64,000 nucleotides of DNA from Glaciihabitans arcticus (GCF_004310685.1 NZ_SISG01000001.1:1240001-1304000), one strand, 5' to 3'; positions 26,425 through 35,989 are shown, counted from the first letter of the stretch. Notes: generated by a model from the letters alone, not told the origin. Made by a program: numbers and translations.

Positions 26425-27468
26425 ATGAACCGCTCGCGCACGCTGTTCACGTCGCTGCGCCTGACCGCGCAGTGGATCGGGGCGCCCCAGGAGGGCGCGA
26501 GCGCGGCAGACGTCATCCGGCACATGACCGCCATGCAGGCGCAGGATTTTGCCGGCGCCAAGTGGTCGGTCGGCCTGCGGGCTCCCGGCCTCACCGATGC
26601 CGATGTCGAACAGGCCCTGGCCAACGCGGAGATCGTGCGCTCCTGGCCGATGCGCGGCACCCTTCACCTCGTCGCGCCCGAAGATCTGGGCTGGATGCTG
26701 CAGCTCACGACTCCCCGCCTGATCCGCGGTGCGCGGCTCAGGCGCGAGCAGCTCGGGCTCGCTGAGGCAGACATCGAGCGGGCTCGAGACGTCGCCCGGC
26801 AAGCACTGAGCGGAGGGCGGGTGCTGACCCGGGACGCCATCCATAACCTCTGGAACGAGCACGGCATCGAGACAACGGGCCAGCGCGGCTACCACCTGCT
26901 CTGGTCTCTCAGCCAGACCGGAACGCTCGTCTTCGGGCCGGTGCAGGGCAAGGTCCAGACCTTCGTGCTGCTCGACGAGTGGGTCACGCAGCCCAAACGG
27001 CTCGAGGGCGACGAAGCGCTCGGCGAGTGGGCAGCGCGGTACTTCGCGAGCCACGGGCCGGCGACGGTGCGGGATTTCGCATGGTGGGCGTCCCTCACCC
27101 TCGGCGAGGCCCGCCGGGGTGTCGCGGTCGCGAAGCCGCGCGAGCTCGAGGTGGACGGCACGACCTACTACCTGGCCGAGCATCTCGAGCCCACCCGAGG
27201 CACCTTCCTCCTGCCCGGCTTCGACGAGTACCTGCTCGGCTACCAGGATCGCAGCGCGCCGCTCGCCGCCGAGCACGCGCCCGCTGTGGTACCCGGCAAT
27301 AACGGCATCTTCCAGCCGACGATCGTAAAAAACGGCGAGATCGTGGGGCTCTGGAAGAAGCCGCTGGGCACGAGAGGCTTCGAGTTCAGCCCTTTCGCCA
27401 CCCTGCCGAACACGAGGAAGGCGGAGGCCGGGTACGGGGACTTTATGGCGCGAACACCGCCCCGCTAA
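26425..27468 (+). CDS. Winged helix DNA-binding domain protein (HTH_42 / AlkZ-like)
   Basis: A 347-residue protein: AADVIRHMTAMQAQDFAGAKWSV near the N-terminus, PMRGTLHLVAPEDLGWML and FLLPGFDEYLLGYQDRS are features of the HTH_42 family. Relatives include AlkZ/YcaQ glycosylases, which unhook or excise alkylated bases, and many uncharacterised actinobacterial proteins. The QxQ-type catalytic motif of AlkZ may correspond to AMQAQD (conserved glutamines). ATG 26425 gives the family N-terminus; a longer open frame upstream lies antisense to the neighbour. DNA glycosylase activity is plausible but not shown. Confidence 0.8.
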   Translation: MNRSRTLFTSLRLTAQWIGAPQEGASAADVIRHMTAMQAQDFAGAKWSVGLRAPGLTDADVEQALANAEIVRSWPMRGTLHLVAPEDLGWMLQLTTPRLIRGARLRREQLGLAEADIERARDVARQALSGGRVLTRDAIHNLWNEHGIETTGQRGYHLLWSLSQTGTLVFGPVQGKVQTFVLLDEWVTQPKRLEGDEALGEWAARYFASHGPATVRDFAWWASLTLGEARRGVAVAKPRELEVDGTTYYLAEHLEPTRGTFLLPGFDEYLLGYQDRSAPLAAEHAPAVVPGNNGIFQPTIVKNGEIVGLWKKPLGTRGFEFSPFATLPNTRKAEAGYGDFMARTPPR

Positions 27469-27478
27469 GCTACGGCTC

Positions 27479-28381
27479 GTGCCCTACGCCCCCTTCCCCC
27501 TGGTGTCGGATGCCGCGGCGCTCGGCCTCGTCGAGACCGAGGTGCACAATCCGCTCGGCAGCGCGGTTGCGCGGCACCGGCCGAAGCGCACCTCGACCCG
27601 GGCGACGATCTTTCTGCACGGCGCTGCTGGATCGTGGACGACCTGGACACCCCTGCTCGCTGCAGCGGACGAGGCGGGCATCGTGATCCGTAATCCCGTG
27701 CTGCTGGATCTGCCCGGCTGGGGCGACGGCAGCCTGAACGACGACCCGTCGACGCACACCATCGAGACGATCTGCGGGCTGGTCAAGGATGTCGCCGAGG
27801 AGCTCGGCTACACCGAGTGGGACGTCATCGGGCACTCGATGGGCGGCTTCATCGCCCTGCACATGGCCTCGATCTGGCCGCAGTGCGTGCTGTCGGTCGG
27901 CATGGTCTCGGGCACCACCTGGTCGGTGATCGCGAGCGTGGATCATCCCGTGCGCAATTTCGGGGTGTTGCCGGCCTTCACGATGCTGTGGAAGGTCATG
28001 CAGGGGCTGTCAAAGGGCGCCGGTGTTGTGCGGTTCGCCCGCAGGGTCGGCCTGCTGAGGACGGCAGTCTTCCCCCTGTTCCGTCATCCCTACCGGGTCG
28101 ACAGCACGGTGATCACGAGCCTCTCGACGGAGGTGCGTCCCGTGTCTTTCGCGGCTGCCGCCGAGTTCGTGCGCGGCTACGACGCCGACGCGAGGTGGCG
28201 CAGCATCTCCTGCCCCATCCGTGCCTGTCGCGGCGACAGGGACACCTTCGTGCGACCCGACGACCTCGAGCGGCTTCTGGCCATCCAGCCCGATGCCGTC
28301 GTGACGGTCATCGACGACTGCGGGCACTTCGCCGCGGTCGAGCGCCCGGCCGAGGCCCTGGAAGCCCTCGGCCTGCACTAG
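27479..28381 (+). CDS. Alpha/beta hydrolase
   Basis: A 300-residue hydrolase. Oxyanion HG in IFLHGAAGSWTTW, nucleophile elbow GHSMGG at about residues 118-123, acid in CRGDRDTFV and His in DDCGHFAAVE give a full triad. The start is GTG 27479, ten bases after the previous stop, so likely cotranscribed with the winged-helix gene. Substrate unknown; similar folds include esterases and C-C bond hydrolases. Confidence 0.82.
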   Translation: MPYAPFPLVSDAAALGLVETEVHNPLGSAVARHRPKRTSTRATIFLHGAAGSWTTWTPLLAAADEAGIVIRNPVLLDLPGWGDGSLNDDPSTHTIETICGLVKDVAEELGYTEWDVIGHSMGGFIALHMASIWPQCVLSVGMVSGTTWSVIASVDHPVRNFGVLPAFTMLWKVMQGLSKGAGVVRFARRVGLLRTAVFPLFRHPYRVDSTVITSLSTEVRPVSFAAAAEFVRGYDADARWRSISCPIRACRGDRDTFVRPDDLERLLAIQPDAVVTVIDDCGHFAAVERPAEALEALGLH

Positions 28382-28384
28382 AGG

Positions 28385-28441
28385 TTTGGTGAAAAGCACG
28401 GCGTTCGGTGAAAAGCACACCGTTCGGTGAAAAGCACAGCG
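28385..28441 (+). repeat. Three tandem 19-base repeats
   Basis: Units at 28385-28403, 28404-28422 and 28423-28441; consensus TTCGGTGAAAAGCACNNCG, differing at one base near the start and in two bases near the end. Lies directly after the hydrolase stop and before the ABC exporter genes. The core GGTGAAAAGCAC resembles part of the palindromic element at 38131-38255. Confidence 0.85.
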
Positions 28442-28516
28442 CTACTCCCCCGGGCGTAGCTCAGGTGCGGCCCGCGGGACGACGACAGCGCGCCCCCTGG
28501 CTGCGAGTCTCGAAGC

Positions 28517-29221
28517 ATGACCCCACGAGTACTGTCCACCAGGAATCTCAACAAGAGTTACGGCAGCGGCGCGACCCGCTTCGAGGCGCTCACCGACGTG
28601 ACGATCGACATCGAGGAGGGTGAGTCGGTGGCGATCGTCGGCAAGAGCGGATCCGGCAAATCCACGCTCATGCACATCCTCGCGCTGCTTGACCAGCCGA
28701 CGAGCGGTGAGCTCACCGTCGACGGCACGGACGCGGCGCGACTGAAGGGCAGGCAGCTGAACGCGCTGCGCAACCGCACCTTCGGTTTTGTGTTCCAGCA
28801 GTTCTTCCTCACCCCGAACGCGAGTGTGCTCGAGAACGTGATGCTTCCCCTCACCATCGCCCGCATCCGCTCGGGCGAGCGCAAGCGTCTCGCGCGTGAG
28901 GCACTCACCCAGCTCGATCTGGTCGACAAGGCCGGCAACCGCGCCACCAACCTCTCCGGAGGCCAGAAGCAGCGCGTCGTCATCGCCCGCGCGCTCGTCA
29001 ACAACCCGCGCATCATCTTCGCCGACGAACCCACGGGCAACCTCGACTCGGCCACCGGCGCGGTTGTGGAGGACAAACTGTTCGCCCTCAACCGCGAGCA
29101 GGGCATCACGCTCGTGATCGTTACTCACGACGAGGATCTTGCCGCGCGCTGCGACCGGCGCATCTACCTGCGCGACGGCCACATCGTGGACAGCCTCGCC
29201 TGCACGGAGGTTGCAGCATGA
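28517..29221 (+). CDS. ABC transporter ATP-binding protein, MacB/LolD type
   Basis: A 234-residue ABC ATPase with Walker A GKSGSGKST (42-50), Q-loop FVFQQFF, signature NLSGGQKQRVVIARAL, Walker B IIFADEPTGNLDS and H-loop VIVTHDED. The EPTGNLDS form is typical of the MacB/LolD/FtsE group, which drive mechanotransmission rather than classic transport. It overlaps the FtsX-like permease by 4 bases, and the two make one unit. Related actinobacterial pairs export antimicrobial peptides or act in cell-envelope stress; no sensor kinase is adjacent here. Confidence 0.9.
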   Translation: MTPRVLSTRNLNKSYGSGATRFEALTDVTIDIEEGESVAIVGKSGSGKSTLMHILALLDQPTSGELTVDGTDAARLKGRQLNALRNRTFGFVFQQFFLTPNASVLENVMLPLTIARIRSGERKRLAREALTQLDLVDKAGNRATNLSGGQKQRVVIARALVNNPRIIFADEPTGNLDSATGAVVEDKLFALNREQGITLVIVTHDEDLAARCDRRIYLRDGHIVDSLACTEVAA

Positions 29222-30501
29222 GAGCCCTCGACATCATCCGCACCGCCGTCGCCAACTCGTTCCGCAGCAGGCTGCGCACGAGCCTCACCGTGATCGCCAT
29301 CTTCATCGGCGCATTCACCCTGACCATCACGAACGGCCTCGGCACGGGCATCAACAATTACATCGAGACCCAGCTCTCGTCGGTAGGCGCAAGCGACGTG
29401 ATGACGGTGACCAAACCGGTCGAGGCCGCCCTCGAGAGCGAGGGCCCCGCCGAATATGATCCGGATGCCGCGGCGCAGGTCGACGCGAACGGCCCTCCCG
29501 GCACCACCGTCACCGCCCTCGATGCCGACGATCTCGAAACGCTCAGGGGGCTGGACGGCGTGCTCTCGGTGGAGCCGAGCGTGTCCGTCCGCCCCGACTT
29601 CGTCGAGTGGAGCGCGGGCGACAGCGCTCGGTACGAGATCCCGGTGAGCGAACTCACCGCGGGCATGGCCATCGAACTGGTCGCGGGCGAGCCGTTCGCG
29701 GGCGACGACCTGCAGCTCGTGCTGCCCACCGACTACATCGCGCCCCTCGGTTTTGACAGCAATGACGACGCCATCGGCGAGACCGTCATGCTCGGTATCA
29801 CCCACTCGACCGGAGAGCAGCACGAGGTCGAGGCGATGGTGAGCGGAGTGCAGGAGCCGACCCTGTTCGGTTCGACCGCGAGCATGAACGACTCGCTCAC
29901 GGCCGAGCTCTACGCGTTGCAGTCCACGGGGCTGCCGGAGTCGTCGACCGAGACCTGGGCGAGCGCGACGCTGCGCATGGACGACCCGGGCGATACCGCC
30001 GCGCTCAAACAGGACCTCGTCGACGACGGCTTCGTCGGCACGACGGTCGCCGACCAGCTCGGTGCCTTCACAACGGTCGTCGACGGCATCATCCTGGTTC
30101 TCAACGCCTTCGCCCTGATCGCGCTGCTCGCCGCCGGCTTCGGCATCATCAACACCCTGCTGATGAGCGTGCAGGAGCGCACCCGCGAGATCGGACTCAT
30201 GAAGGCCATGGGAATGAGTGGAGGGCGCATCTTCGCCCTGTTCAGCTTCGAGGCGGTCTTCATCGGCTTCCTCGGCAGTGCGATCGGTGCAGGCATTGCG
30301 ATGGGGGTCGGGTCGGCCATCAGCGGTGTGCTTGCGAACGGTTTGCTCGCGAACCTGCCCGGGCTGCAGATCCTGGCGTTCGATCCCGTGTCGATCGTCG
30401 GCACCCTGCTGTTGGTGATGGGCATCGCGTTCGTCGCGGCCGTGCTGCCGGCATCCCGAGCCGCACGTCAGTCGCCGATCGATTCGCTGCGGTACGAGTA
30501 G
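29218..30501 (+). CDS. ABC transporter permease, MacB/FtsX type
   Basis: A 427-residue membrane protein: one helix at about 18-40, a large extracytoplasmic MacB-type periplasmic core domain (about 45-275), then three helices in the FtsX fold (IALLAAGFGIINTLLMSVQERTREIGLMKAMG is the conserved first C-terminal segment region). Partner of the ATPase before it. No membrane-fusion protein accompanies it, as expected for a Gram-positive. Confidence 0.9.
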   Translation: MRALDIIRTAVANSFRSRLRTSLTVIAIFIGAFTLTITNGLGTGINNYIETQLSSVGASDVMTVTKPVEAALESEGPAEYDPDAAAQVDANGPPGTTVTALDADDLETLRGLDGVLSVEPSVSVRPDFVEWSAGDSARYEIPVSELTAGMAIELVAGEPFAGDDLQLVLPTDYIAPLGFDSNDDAIGETVMLGITHSTGEQHEVEAMVSGVQEPTLFGSTASMNDSLTAELYALQSTGLPESSTETWASATLRMDDPGDTAALKQDLVDDGFVGTTVADQLGAFTTVVDGIILVLNAFALIALLAAGFGIINTLLMSVQERTREIGLMKAMGMSGGRIFALFSFEAVFIGFLGSAIGAGIAMGVGSAISGVLANGLLANLPGLQILAFDPVSIVGTLLLVMGIAFVAAVLPASRAARQSPIDSLRYE

Positions 30502-30509
30502 CGCAGCGG

Positions 30510-30986
30510 CTAGTGCGCGGCGAGCCAGGTCAGGGTCGCGAACTCTTCGGTGCTGAGACCGAACTGCTCGTGGTTGTGGGCGACGAGAGTGCGCAGTTCG
30601 GGCCGGTCAACGCCGTCGCGCACGAGCACGTCGATCCCGGCCGGCGTGGCGACGGTGCGCTCGAATCGGATGGCCAGTACTGAGCCGTCATCGCTCGATC
30701 CGATAAGCGACCATCGGCTCTTCGCGATCTTCAGCAGTCCTTTGCCGCGCCAGACGAAAGCATCGCCCTTCCAGCGGTCAGTGCCGATGATGTGCTTCTC
30801 CTCGCCCTCGCGAGTCGTGTACGACACATCGTCGGAGAGGGTGAGCGGGGCGTCCCCCAGCAGACCGTAGGTGAAGTGCGGATTCAGCCGCTCTCCCCCG
30901 AGCCAGAGCGGGAAGTTGGTGGCCGTGACTCGCCAGCGTCCGGGGAGCAGGAGGGCAAGGTCGGGCGCTTGAAAAGCGATGGGCAT
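30510..30986 (-). CDS. Conserved hypothetical protein, beta-rich
   Basis: A 158-residue soluble protein I cannot assign. It opens with a hydrophobic stretch but no signal peptide, and alternates short strands with turns (RWRVTATNFPLWLGGERLNP, then RWKGDAFVWRGKGLLKIAKS), which would fit a small lipocalin-like barrel. Start could also be GTG 30992, two codons earlier. It follows the sugar permease gene by 18 bases on the same strand, so may be the last gene of that operon. Converges on the FtsX-like permease with 8 bases between stops. Confidence 0.65.
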   Translation of the reverse strand: MPIAFQAPDLALLLPGRWRVTATNFPLWLGGERLNPHFTYGLLGDAPLTLSDDVSYTTREGEEKHIIGTDRWKGDAFVWRGKGLLKIAKSRWSLIGSSDDGSVLAIRFERTVATPAGIDVLVRDGVDRPELRTLVAHNHEQFGLSTEEFATLTWLAAH

Positions 30987-31004
30987 GGCCACAACGATAG
31001 TGCC

Positions 31005-31913
31005 CTAACCCTTGACGGCTCCTCCGAGCCCGGCGCTCTTCAGGAACACCCGCTGGAAGGCCAGAAACAGGATGATCGGGATGAGCGTCGAGATCGCGAG
31101 AGCGGCGAGGAACACATCCAGTTCCGTCGATTGCTGGATGGTCGGAAGTCGCACCGACAGTGGTTGGATCGCCGGATTGGGCAGCACGAGCAGCGGCCAG
31201 AGGAAGTCTTTCCACGAGGCGATCACGGCGAAGACCGAGAGCACCCCGAGGATCGGCCGGGACATCGGCAGCACCACCGACCAGAACAGCCGGAACGGCC
31301 CCGCGCCGTCGGTGCGCGCCGCCTCGAACACCTCGCGGGGCAGGTTGTCGAAGAAACGCTTCACCAGCAGGATGTTGAACGCGTTCGCCGCCGTCGGCAG
31401 CCAGACCGCCCAGTAGTTGTTGAGCAGCGAGACACCCAGCAGCGGCGGCTTGAGAATGGTCAGATAGAGCGGAACCAGCAACACCACGCTCGGAATGAAC
31501 AGCGTCGCGAGGATGGCCCCGTTCAACACGGGCGCGTACCGCGGCTTCAACACCGAGAGCGCGTAGCCGGCGGTCGTCGCGACGACGAGCTGCACGGCCC
31601 AGGCGCCAAGCGCGAGCACGATCGTGTTGAAGAAATACTGGTCCACGTGAACCTCGGTCCAGGCCTTGGTCAGGTTCTCCCAGTCGACCCCGTTCGGGAA
31701 GATCGCCATCGGCTCGGTGAGCGTGTCCTGAGTCGGGGTGAGCGCGGCTTTCGCGAGCCAGAGCACCGGCCCGAGGCCGGCGACGACGAGCCCCGCGAAC
31801 AGGAAGAAGTGCACCCCGGAGAGGCCGACCCTGGCGCGCCACCGCCGGCGATCGAACACCGAGAGGATGCCCCGATCCTGCGTATCCTCGTCGTTATTCA
31901 TAGCGCGGCTCAT
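31005..31913 (-). CDS. Carbohydrate ABC transporter permease, MalG type
   Basis: A 302-residue inner-membrane permease with six segments and the EAA loop EVFEAARTDGAGPFRLFWSVVLP, ending with PIILFLAFQRVFLKSAGLGGAVKG, the standard MalG-type C-terminus. ATG 31913 overlaps the upstream permease stop by 4 bases (ATGA). With the MalF-type partner it forms the channel for an oligosaccharide or glucoside import system. Confidence 0.93.
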   Translation of the reverse strand: MSRAMNNDEDTQDRGILSVFDRRRWRARVGLSGVHFFLFAGLVVAGLGPVLWLAKAALTPTQDTLTEPMAIFPNGVDWENLTKAWTEVHVDQYFFNTIVLALGAWAVQLVVATTAGYALSVLKPRYAPVLNGAILATLFIPSVVLLVPLYLTILKPPLLGVSLLNNYWAVWLPTAANAFNILLVKRFFDNLPREVFEAARTDGAGPFRLFWSVVLPMSRPILGVLSVFAVIASWKDFLWPLLVLPNPAIQPLSVRLPTIQQSTELDVFLAALAISTLIPIILFLAFQRVFLKSAGLGGAVKG

Positions 31914-32887
31914 GACTGGCTCCAGCGATTGGTGACCGTGAAATACAGGAAGGACAGAATGCCGAGCACGACCGCGAGCATTACGCTGAGCGCCGTCGCT
32001 TCGCCGTAGTTGCCGCCCAGACTGTTCTGGAAGGCGTATTTGTAGATCAGCAGCAGCACCGTGATCGTCGAATTGTTCGGCCCGCCCCCGGTGAACAGGT
32101 ACGGCTCGAGGAACACCTGCGCCGTGCCGATGACCTGCAGGATCAACATGATGAACAGAACACCGCGCAGTTGCGGCAGCGTCACGTGCCAGATCTTGTG
32201 CCAGACGGTAGCGCCATCCACTTCCGCCGCATCGTAGAGTTCGGGCGGCACGCTCAGCAGCGCCGCGAGATAGATGATGATGCTGCCCCCGGCGGCAGCC
32301 CAGGTGGCCTCGAGCACCAGCGACGGCATCGCGGTCTCGGCACTCTGCAGCCACGACTGCGGCGGGATGCCCACCCACCCCAGAATCGAATTGAACACGC
32401 CATTCGGACTCGCGTCGAAGAAGAAGCGCCAGAGCAGCACTGCCACGACCGGCGGAATCACGACCGGAAGGTAGGCGAGCGCGCTGTACAGCCCCTTGCC
32501 GCGCTTCACCTCGCTCATCAGGACGGCGAGCAGGATCGGCAGCGGAAACCCGAACACGAGCGCGAGACCGGCGAAGTACAACGTATTGACCACGGCCCGG
32601 CCGAGCAGCGGATCGGCGAGCACGTTCGCGAAGTTGTCGAGACCGACGAAGGTCGCCGGTGTCAGCAGGTTGGTCTTCTGCAGGCTCATCACGAGTGACT
32701 GCACGATCGGCGACCAGCTGAAGATGCCGAACACAAAGAGCATCGGCAGCAGGAATAGCAGGGTGCTGAGCCCGCCGCCACGCACCCAGGTGGCTGGCGT
32801 GCGCTTTCGTCGAGGGCGCTGCGGGCCGGCGGACGGCTCGCTCGCCGCCTGGATGGCGAGAGCCGGTGGCTCCTGGGTGGTGGTCAT
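31910..32887 (-). CDS. Carbohydrate ABC transporter permease, MalF/UgpA type
   Basis: A 325-residue membrane protein with a cytoplasmic N-terminal tail of about 35 residues, six segments and the EAA loop ELYDAAEVDGATVWHKIWHVTLPQ. Members pair with a MalG-type subunit. Overlaps the next gene by 4 bases. The binding-protein gene lies 61 bases upstream. No ATPase gene is in the locus; such importers often share a housekeeping MsiK-type ATPase encoded elsewhere. Confidence 0.93.
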   Translation of the reverse strand: MTTTQEPPALAIQAASEPSAGPQRPRRKRTPATWVRGGGLSTLLFLLPMLFVFGIFSWSPIVQSLVMSLQKTNLLTPATFVGLDNFANVLADPLLGRAVVNTLYFAGLALVFGFPLPILLAVLMSEVKRGKGLYSALAYLPVVIPPVVAVLLWRFFFDASPNGVFNSILGWVGIPPQSWLQSAETAMPSLVLEATWAAAGGSIIIYLAALLSVPPELYDAAEVDGATVWHKIWHVTLPQLRGVLFIMLILQVIGTAQVFLEPYLFTGGGPNNSTITVLLLIYKYAFQNSLGGNYGEATALSVMLAVVLGILSFLYFTVTNRWSQS

Positions 32888-32948
32888 GGGGTGCTTTCGT
32901 TTGTGACTCCGCCGGCCGATCGTTCGGCCGACGGAGTCAGTGTCGGGA

Positions 32949-34310
32949 CTACTTCGCGTCGAGAATCGCCTGGGCGTCCTTGTTCGCCTGCTCGAGCAGG
33001 GCGTCGATGTCGGCGTCCTCGTCGGTCAGCACGGCCTGCACCACGGCATCAAGCAGCGCGTAGATCTCCTGCGTCTTGCCCTTCGGCTCCCCGACCGGCA
33101 GCTGCGTTCCGATGTTGTCGATGAACGAGGTCATCTGGTCGCGGGGCACGTTGATGTACTTCTCGATCCAGCCGACGCGCTGTTCCTCGGTCTCGGGGTC
33201 GAGCACCGGCAGCACGGGGGTTCCGACCGCCTGGTCGCTGTCGGCGAGTGTCTTGGCGTCGAACTTCGCCGCCTTCTCGTCGAGCAGGCGCTGCATGTAG
33301 TAGTAGTCGATCCACTTGGCGCCCGCCTCCTTCTCCTCCTCGGTCGCGGTCGGGCTCACGACGGCGATGTCGCCTCCGCCGAGCGTGCCCGGGTCGTCCC
33401 CTTCGTTCGGGATGACGGCCAACCCGTAGATGTCGGGCTCGGTCGAGAAGTCGCGCACGAGTGCCGTGTAGACATCGGATCCACCGGTGTACATGCCCAC
33501 GTTGCCGGCCGCGAATTCCTGGTTGATGGTGCCCCAGTCGAGCAGGAAGTTGCTGCCCATCGAGTTGTCCTCCCAGCGGAGTTCGTGCAGAAACTGCAGC
33601 GCGGCCTTTGTTCCCTCGTTGTCGATGGTCTCGGTGTAGGTGCCGTCGCCGTTGTCCACCTGGGTGCGTCCGCCGCGGGCGACAGTCTGCGCGGTGAGCT
33701 GCCAGCCGCCCGTGTTGTTGAACGTCATGGTCGCGAAGCCCGCCTTGCCGGTCTTCTCCGAGATGGTCTTGGCGGCCGCACGCACCTCATCCCACGTCGT
33801 CGGAGGCTTGTCGGGGTCGAGCCCGGCAGCCGTGAACAGTTCGCGGTTGTAGTGCAGCCCCATCGCGTAGGCCTGGCGCGGGAATCCGTAAATCTTGCCG
33901 TCGTTGTCCTGCACGCCCTCGAGAATGACGGGGTTGAACTTGTCGGCGTAGCCGAGATCCTCGACCTGCTTGGTGACGTCGGCGAGCTGCCCGTTCTCGA
34001 GCAGCGTCTTCGCCTCGGTGAACGGCACGGTGAAGACGTCGGGCAGGCTGCCGCCCGCGAGCTGCACGGCGAAGGTGGGCCCCTTCCACTCGTACTCCTC
34101 GCCGATCACGTCGATCGTCGGGTTGGCCTTCTCGAAGTCGGCTTCCTGCTTCTCGAAGGCCTCGTACGCAGCGGGGTCGGCGCCCGCGGGGAACGTGCCG
34201 ACGCGCAGCTCTAGCTTTCCGCTGCCGCCGCCGGCCGAACAGCCGGCGAGGGTTGCTGCGATCGCCAACGCCGAGAATCCGGCGAGGGCTACCTTTCCTG
34301 GTGACTTCAT
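32949..34310 (-). CDS. Extracellular sugar-binding lipoprotein (ABC transporter)
   Basis: A 453-residue substrate-binding lipoprotein with lipobox LAGC at about residues 20-24 and the family-1 extracellular binding fold (GSLPDVFTVPFTEAKTLLEN, YTGGSDVYTALV). It should present an oligosaccharide to the permease pair encoded next. The gene follows the glucosidase by 38 bases. The enzyme is cytosolic, so the imported sugar is probably a glucoside cleaved inside. Confidence 0.92.
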   Translation of the reverse strand: MKSPGKVALAGFSALAIAATLAGCSAGGGSGKLELRVGTFPAGADPAAYEAFEKQEADFEKANPTIDVIGEEYEWKGPTFAVQLAGGSLPDVFTVPFTEAKTLLENGQLADVTKQVEDLGYADKFNPVILEGVQDNDGKIYGFPRQAYAMGLHYNRELFTAAGLDPDKPPTTWDEVRAAAKTISEKTGKAGFATMTFNNTGGWQLTAQTVARGGRTQVDNGDGTYTETIDNEGTKAALQFLHELRWEDNSMGSNFLLDWGTINQEFAAGNVGMYTGGSDVYTALVRDFSTEPDIYGLAVIPNEGDDPGTLGGGDIAVVSPTATEEEKEAGAKWIDYYYMQRLLDEKAAKFDAKTLADSDQAVGTPVLPVLDPETEEQRVGWIEKYINVPRDQMTSFIDNIGTQLPVGEPKGKTQEIYALLDAVVQAVLTDEDADIDALLEQANKDAQAILDAK

Positions 34311-34348
34311 TGTCGTGCCTTTCGTGTGGATGGGTGTGGTGCAGTGCT

Positions 34349-35989
34349 TCAGGTGCGCAGCCAGGCCGTGGAGTCCGACTGCAGTTTCCCGTCGACGAGT
34401 TGCTCACTCGCGAGCAGGAGCTCGGTGTGCTCCGGCAGCACTACAGCGCCGTCGGAGAGATTGGTGACGCTGACGAAGCCGTTCCCGCGCGAGAAGGCAA
34501 GCACGCCCGCCTCACTCGGCAGCCACTCGAGGCGCCCGTCGCCGAGGCCCGGCTCGCTGCGCCTGAGGGCGAGCGCGGAACGATAGAGCGCGAGCATCGA
34601 CGCGGGGTCGCGCTCCTGGCGCTCCACGGTGAGCGCGGCCCAGCTCTCTGGCTGCGGCAGCCACGGGGTCACCCCCTCGCTCGAGAAGCCGAACGGCGAG
34701 CTGGTCCCGCCCCAGGGGAGCGGCACGCGACATCCATCACGCCCGGGGTCCGTGCCGTGCGAGCGGAAGTGCATCGGGTCCTGCAGGGAGTCGAGCGGCA
34801 GGTCCTCCACCTCGGGCAGCCCGAGTTCGTCGCCCTGGTAGATGTAGAGCGAGCCCGGCAGCGCGGCGGTGAGCAGGGCGGCGGCCCTCGCGCGGCGCGT
34901 ACCCACGGCGATGTCGCTCGGGATGTCGAAGCGCTTGCTCGCGAAGGCGAACGAGCTGTCCGTGCGTCCGTAGCGCGTCACCGGGCGCGTCACGTCGTGG
35001 TTGCTGAGCACCCAGGTCGAGGGAGCCCCGACGGGCGCATGGGCCGCGAGCATGGTCTCGATGGACTCGCGCAGCGAGGCTTCGTCCCACGGCCTCGCCA
35101 TGAAGTCGAAGTTGAAGGCGGTGTGCATCTCGTCGCTGCGCAGGTAGTCGGCGAAACGCTTGGTGTCGGGCAGCCAGACCTCACCGACGAGCACGCGCGC
35201 GCCCGCATACTCGTCGGCGACGGAGCGCCAGGAGCGGTAGATGTCGTGGATCCCGTCGCGATCGGTGTTGGGGTGCTCCCCCGGGCGTGGGTTGTCGGGC
35301 ACCTCCGGAAACTCGGGATCCTTGACGAGCAGCGCGGCCGAGTCGATGCGAACGCCGGCGACACCCCGGTCGAACCAGAAGCGCAGCACGTCCTCGTGCT
35401 CGCGGCGCACCTCGGGAGAGTTCCAGTTGAGGTCGGGCTGCTCGGGCGCGAACAGATGCAGGTACCACTCGCCGGGCGTGCCGTCGGGGTCGGTCGTGCG
35501 AGCCCACGTGTCGCCCTGAAAGTTGGAGACCCAGCGGGTGGGCATCACCTCACCGTGCTCGCCCTTGCCGGGGCGGAACCAGAAGCGCTCCCGCTCGGGC
35601 GAGCCGGGGCCCGCCGCGAGGGCCGCCTGGAACCACTCGTGCTGCTCCGAGAGATGGTTCGGCACAACGTCGATGATGGTGCGAATGCCCAGCTCGAGCG
35701 CCTCGCGGATGAGCGCCTCGGCTTCGTCCAGCTGCCCGAACGCCGGGTGGATGGCCCGGTAGTCGGAGACGTCGTACCCGCCGTCCGCGAGCGGCGACTC
35801 GTACCACGGCGTGAACCACAGGGCGTCGACGCCGAGGTCGCGCAGGTAGCCGAGGCGGGAGCGAACGCCGGCCAGATCGCCGGTCCCGTCGCCGTTGCCG
35901 TCGGCGAAACTGCGGATATAGACCTGGTAGATCACCGCGGAGCGCCACCACAGGGGGTCGCTCGTGCTGGGTGCAAGGGGAGTTCCCAC
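34349..35989 (-). CDS. Alpha-glucosidase, glycoside hydrolase family 13
   Basis: A 546-residue GH13 enzyme of the alpha-glucosidase/oligo-1,6-glucosidase group: YQVYIRSFADGNGDGTGDL at the N-terminus, nucleophile D216 (GVRIDSAALL), acid/base E270 (VGEVWL), stabiliser D332 (SNHDV). No signal peptide, so it should hydrolyse imported alpha-glucosides in the cytosol. GTG 35989 is the only early start that keeps the family N-terminus. First gene of the sugar operon; a promoter and LacI-type sites lie 70-125 bases upstream. Confidence 0.94.
   Translation of the reverse strand: MGTPLAPSTSDPLWWRSAVIYQVYIRSFADGNGDGTGDLAGVRSRLGYLRDLGVDALWFTPWYESPLADGGYDVSDYRAIHPAFGQLDEAEALIREALELGIRTIIDVVPNHLSEQHEWFQAALAAGPGSPERERFWFRPGKGEHGEVMPTRWVSNFQGDTWARTTDPDGTPGEWYLHLFAPEQPDLNWNSPEVRREHEDVLRFWFDRGVAGVRIDSAALLVKDPEFPEVPDNPRPGEHPNTDRDGIHDIYRSWRSVADEYAGARVLVGEVWLPDTKRFADYLRSDEMHTAFNFDFMARPWDEASLRESIETMLAAHAPVGAPSTWVLSNHDVTRPVTRYGRTDSSFAFASKRFDIPSDIAVGTRRARAAALLTAALPGSLYIYQGDELGLPEVEDLPLDSLQDPMHFRSHGTDPGRDGCRVPLPWGGTSSPFGFSSEGVTPWLPQPESWAALTVERQERDPASMLALYRSALALRRSEPGLGDGRLEWLPSEAGVLAFSRGNGFVSVTNLSDGAVVLPEHTELLLASEQLVDGKLQSDSTAWLRT

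Noticed and set aside
28453-28480. tRNA-like start GGGCGTAGCTCAGGTG
   Set aside because: Only the acceptor/D-arm words match. No closing D stem, anticodon arm, T arm (GGTTCRA) or 3' acceptor strand follows within 90 bases.
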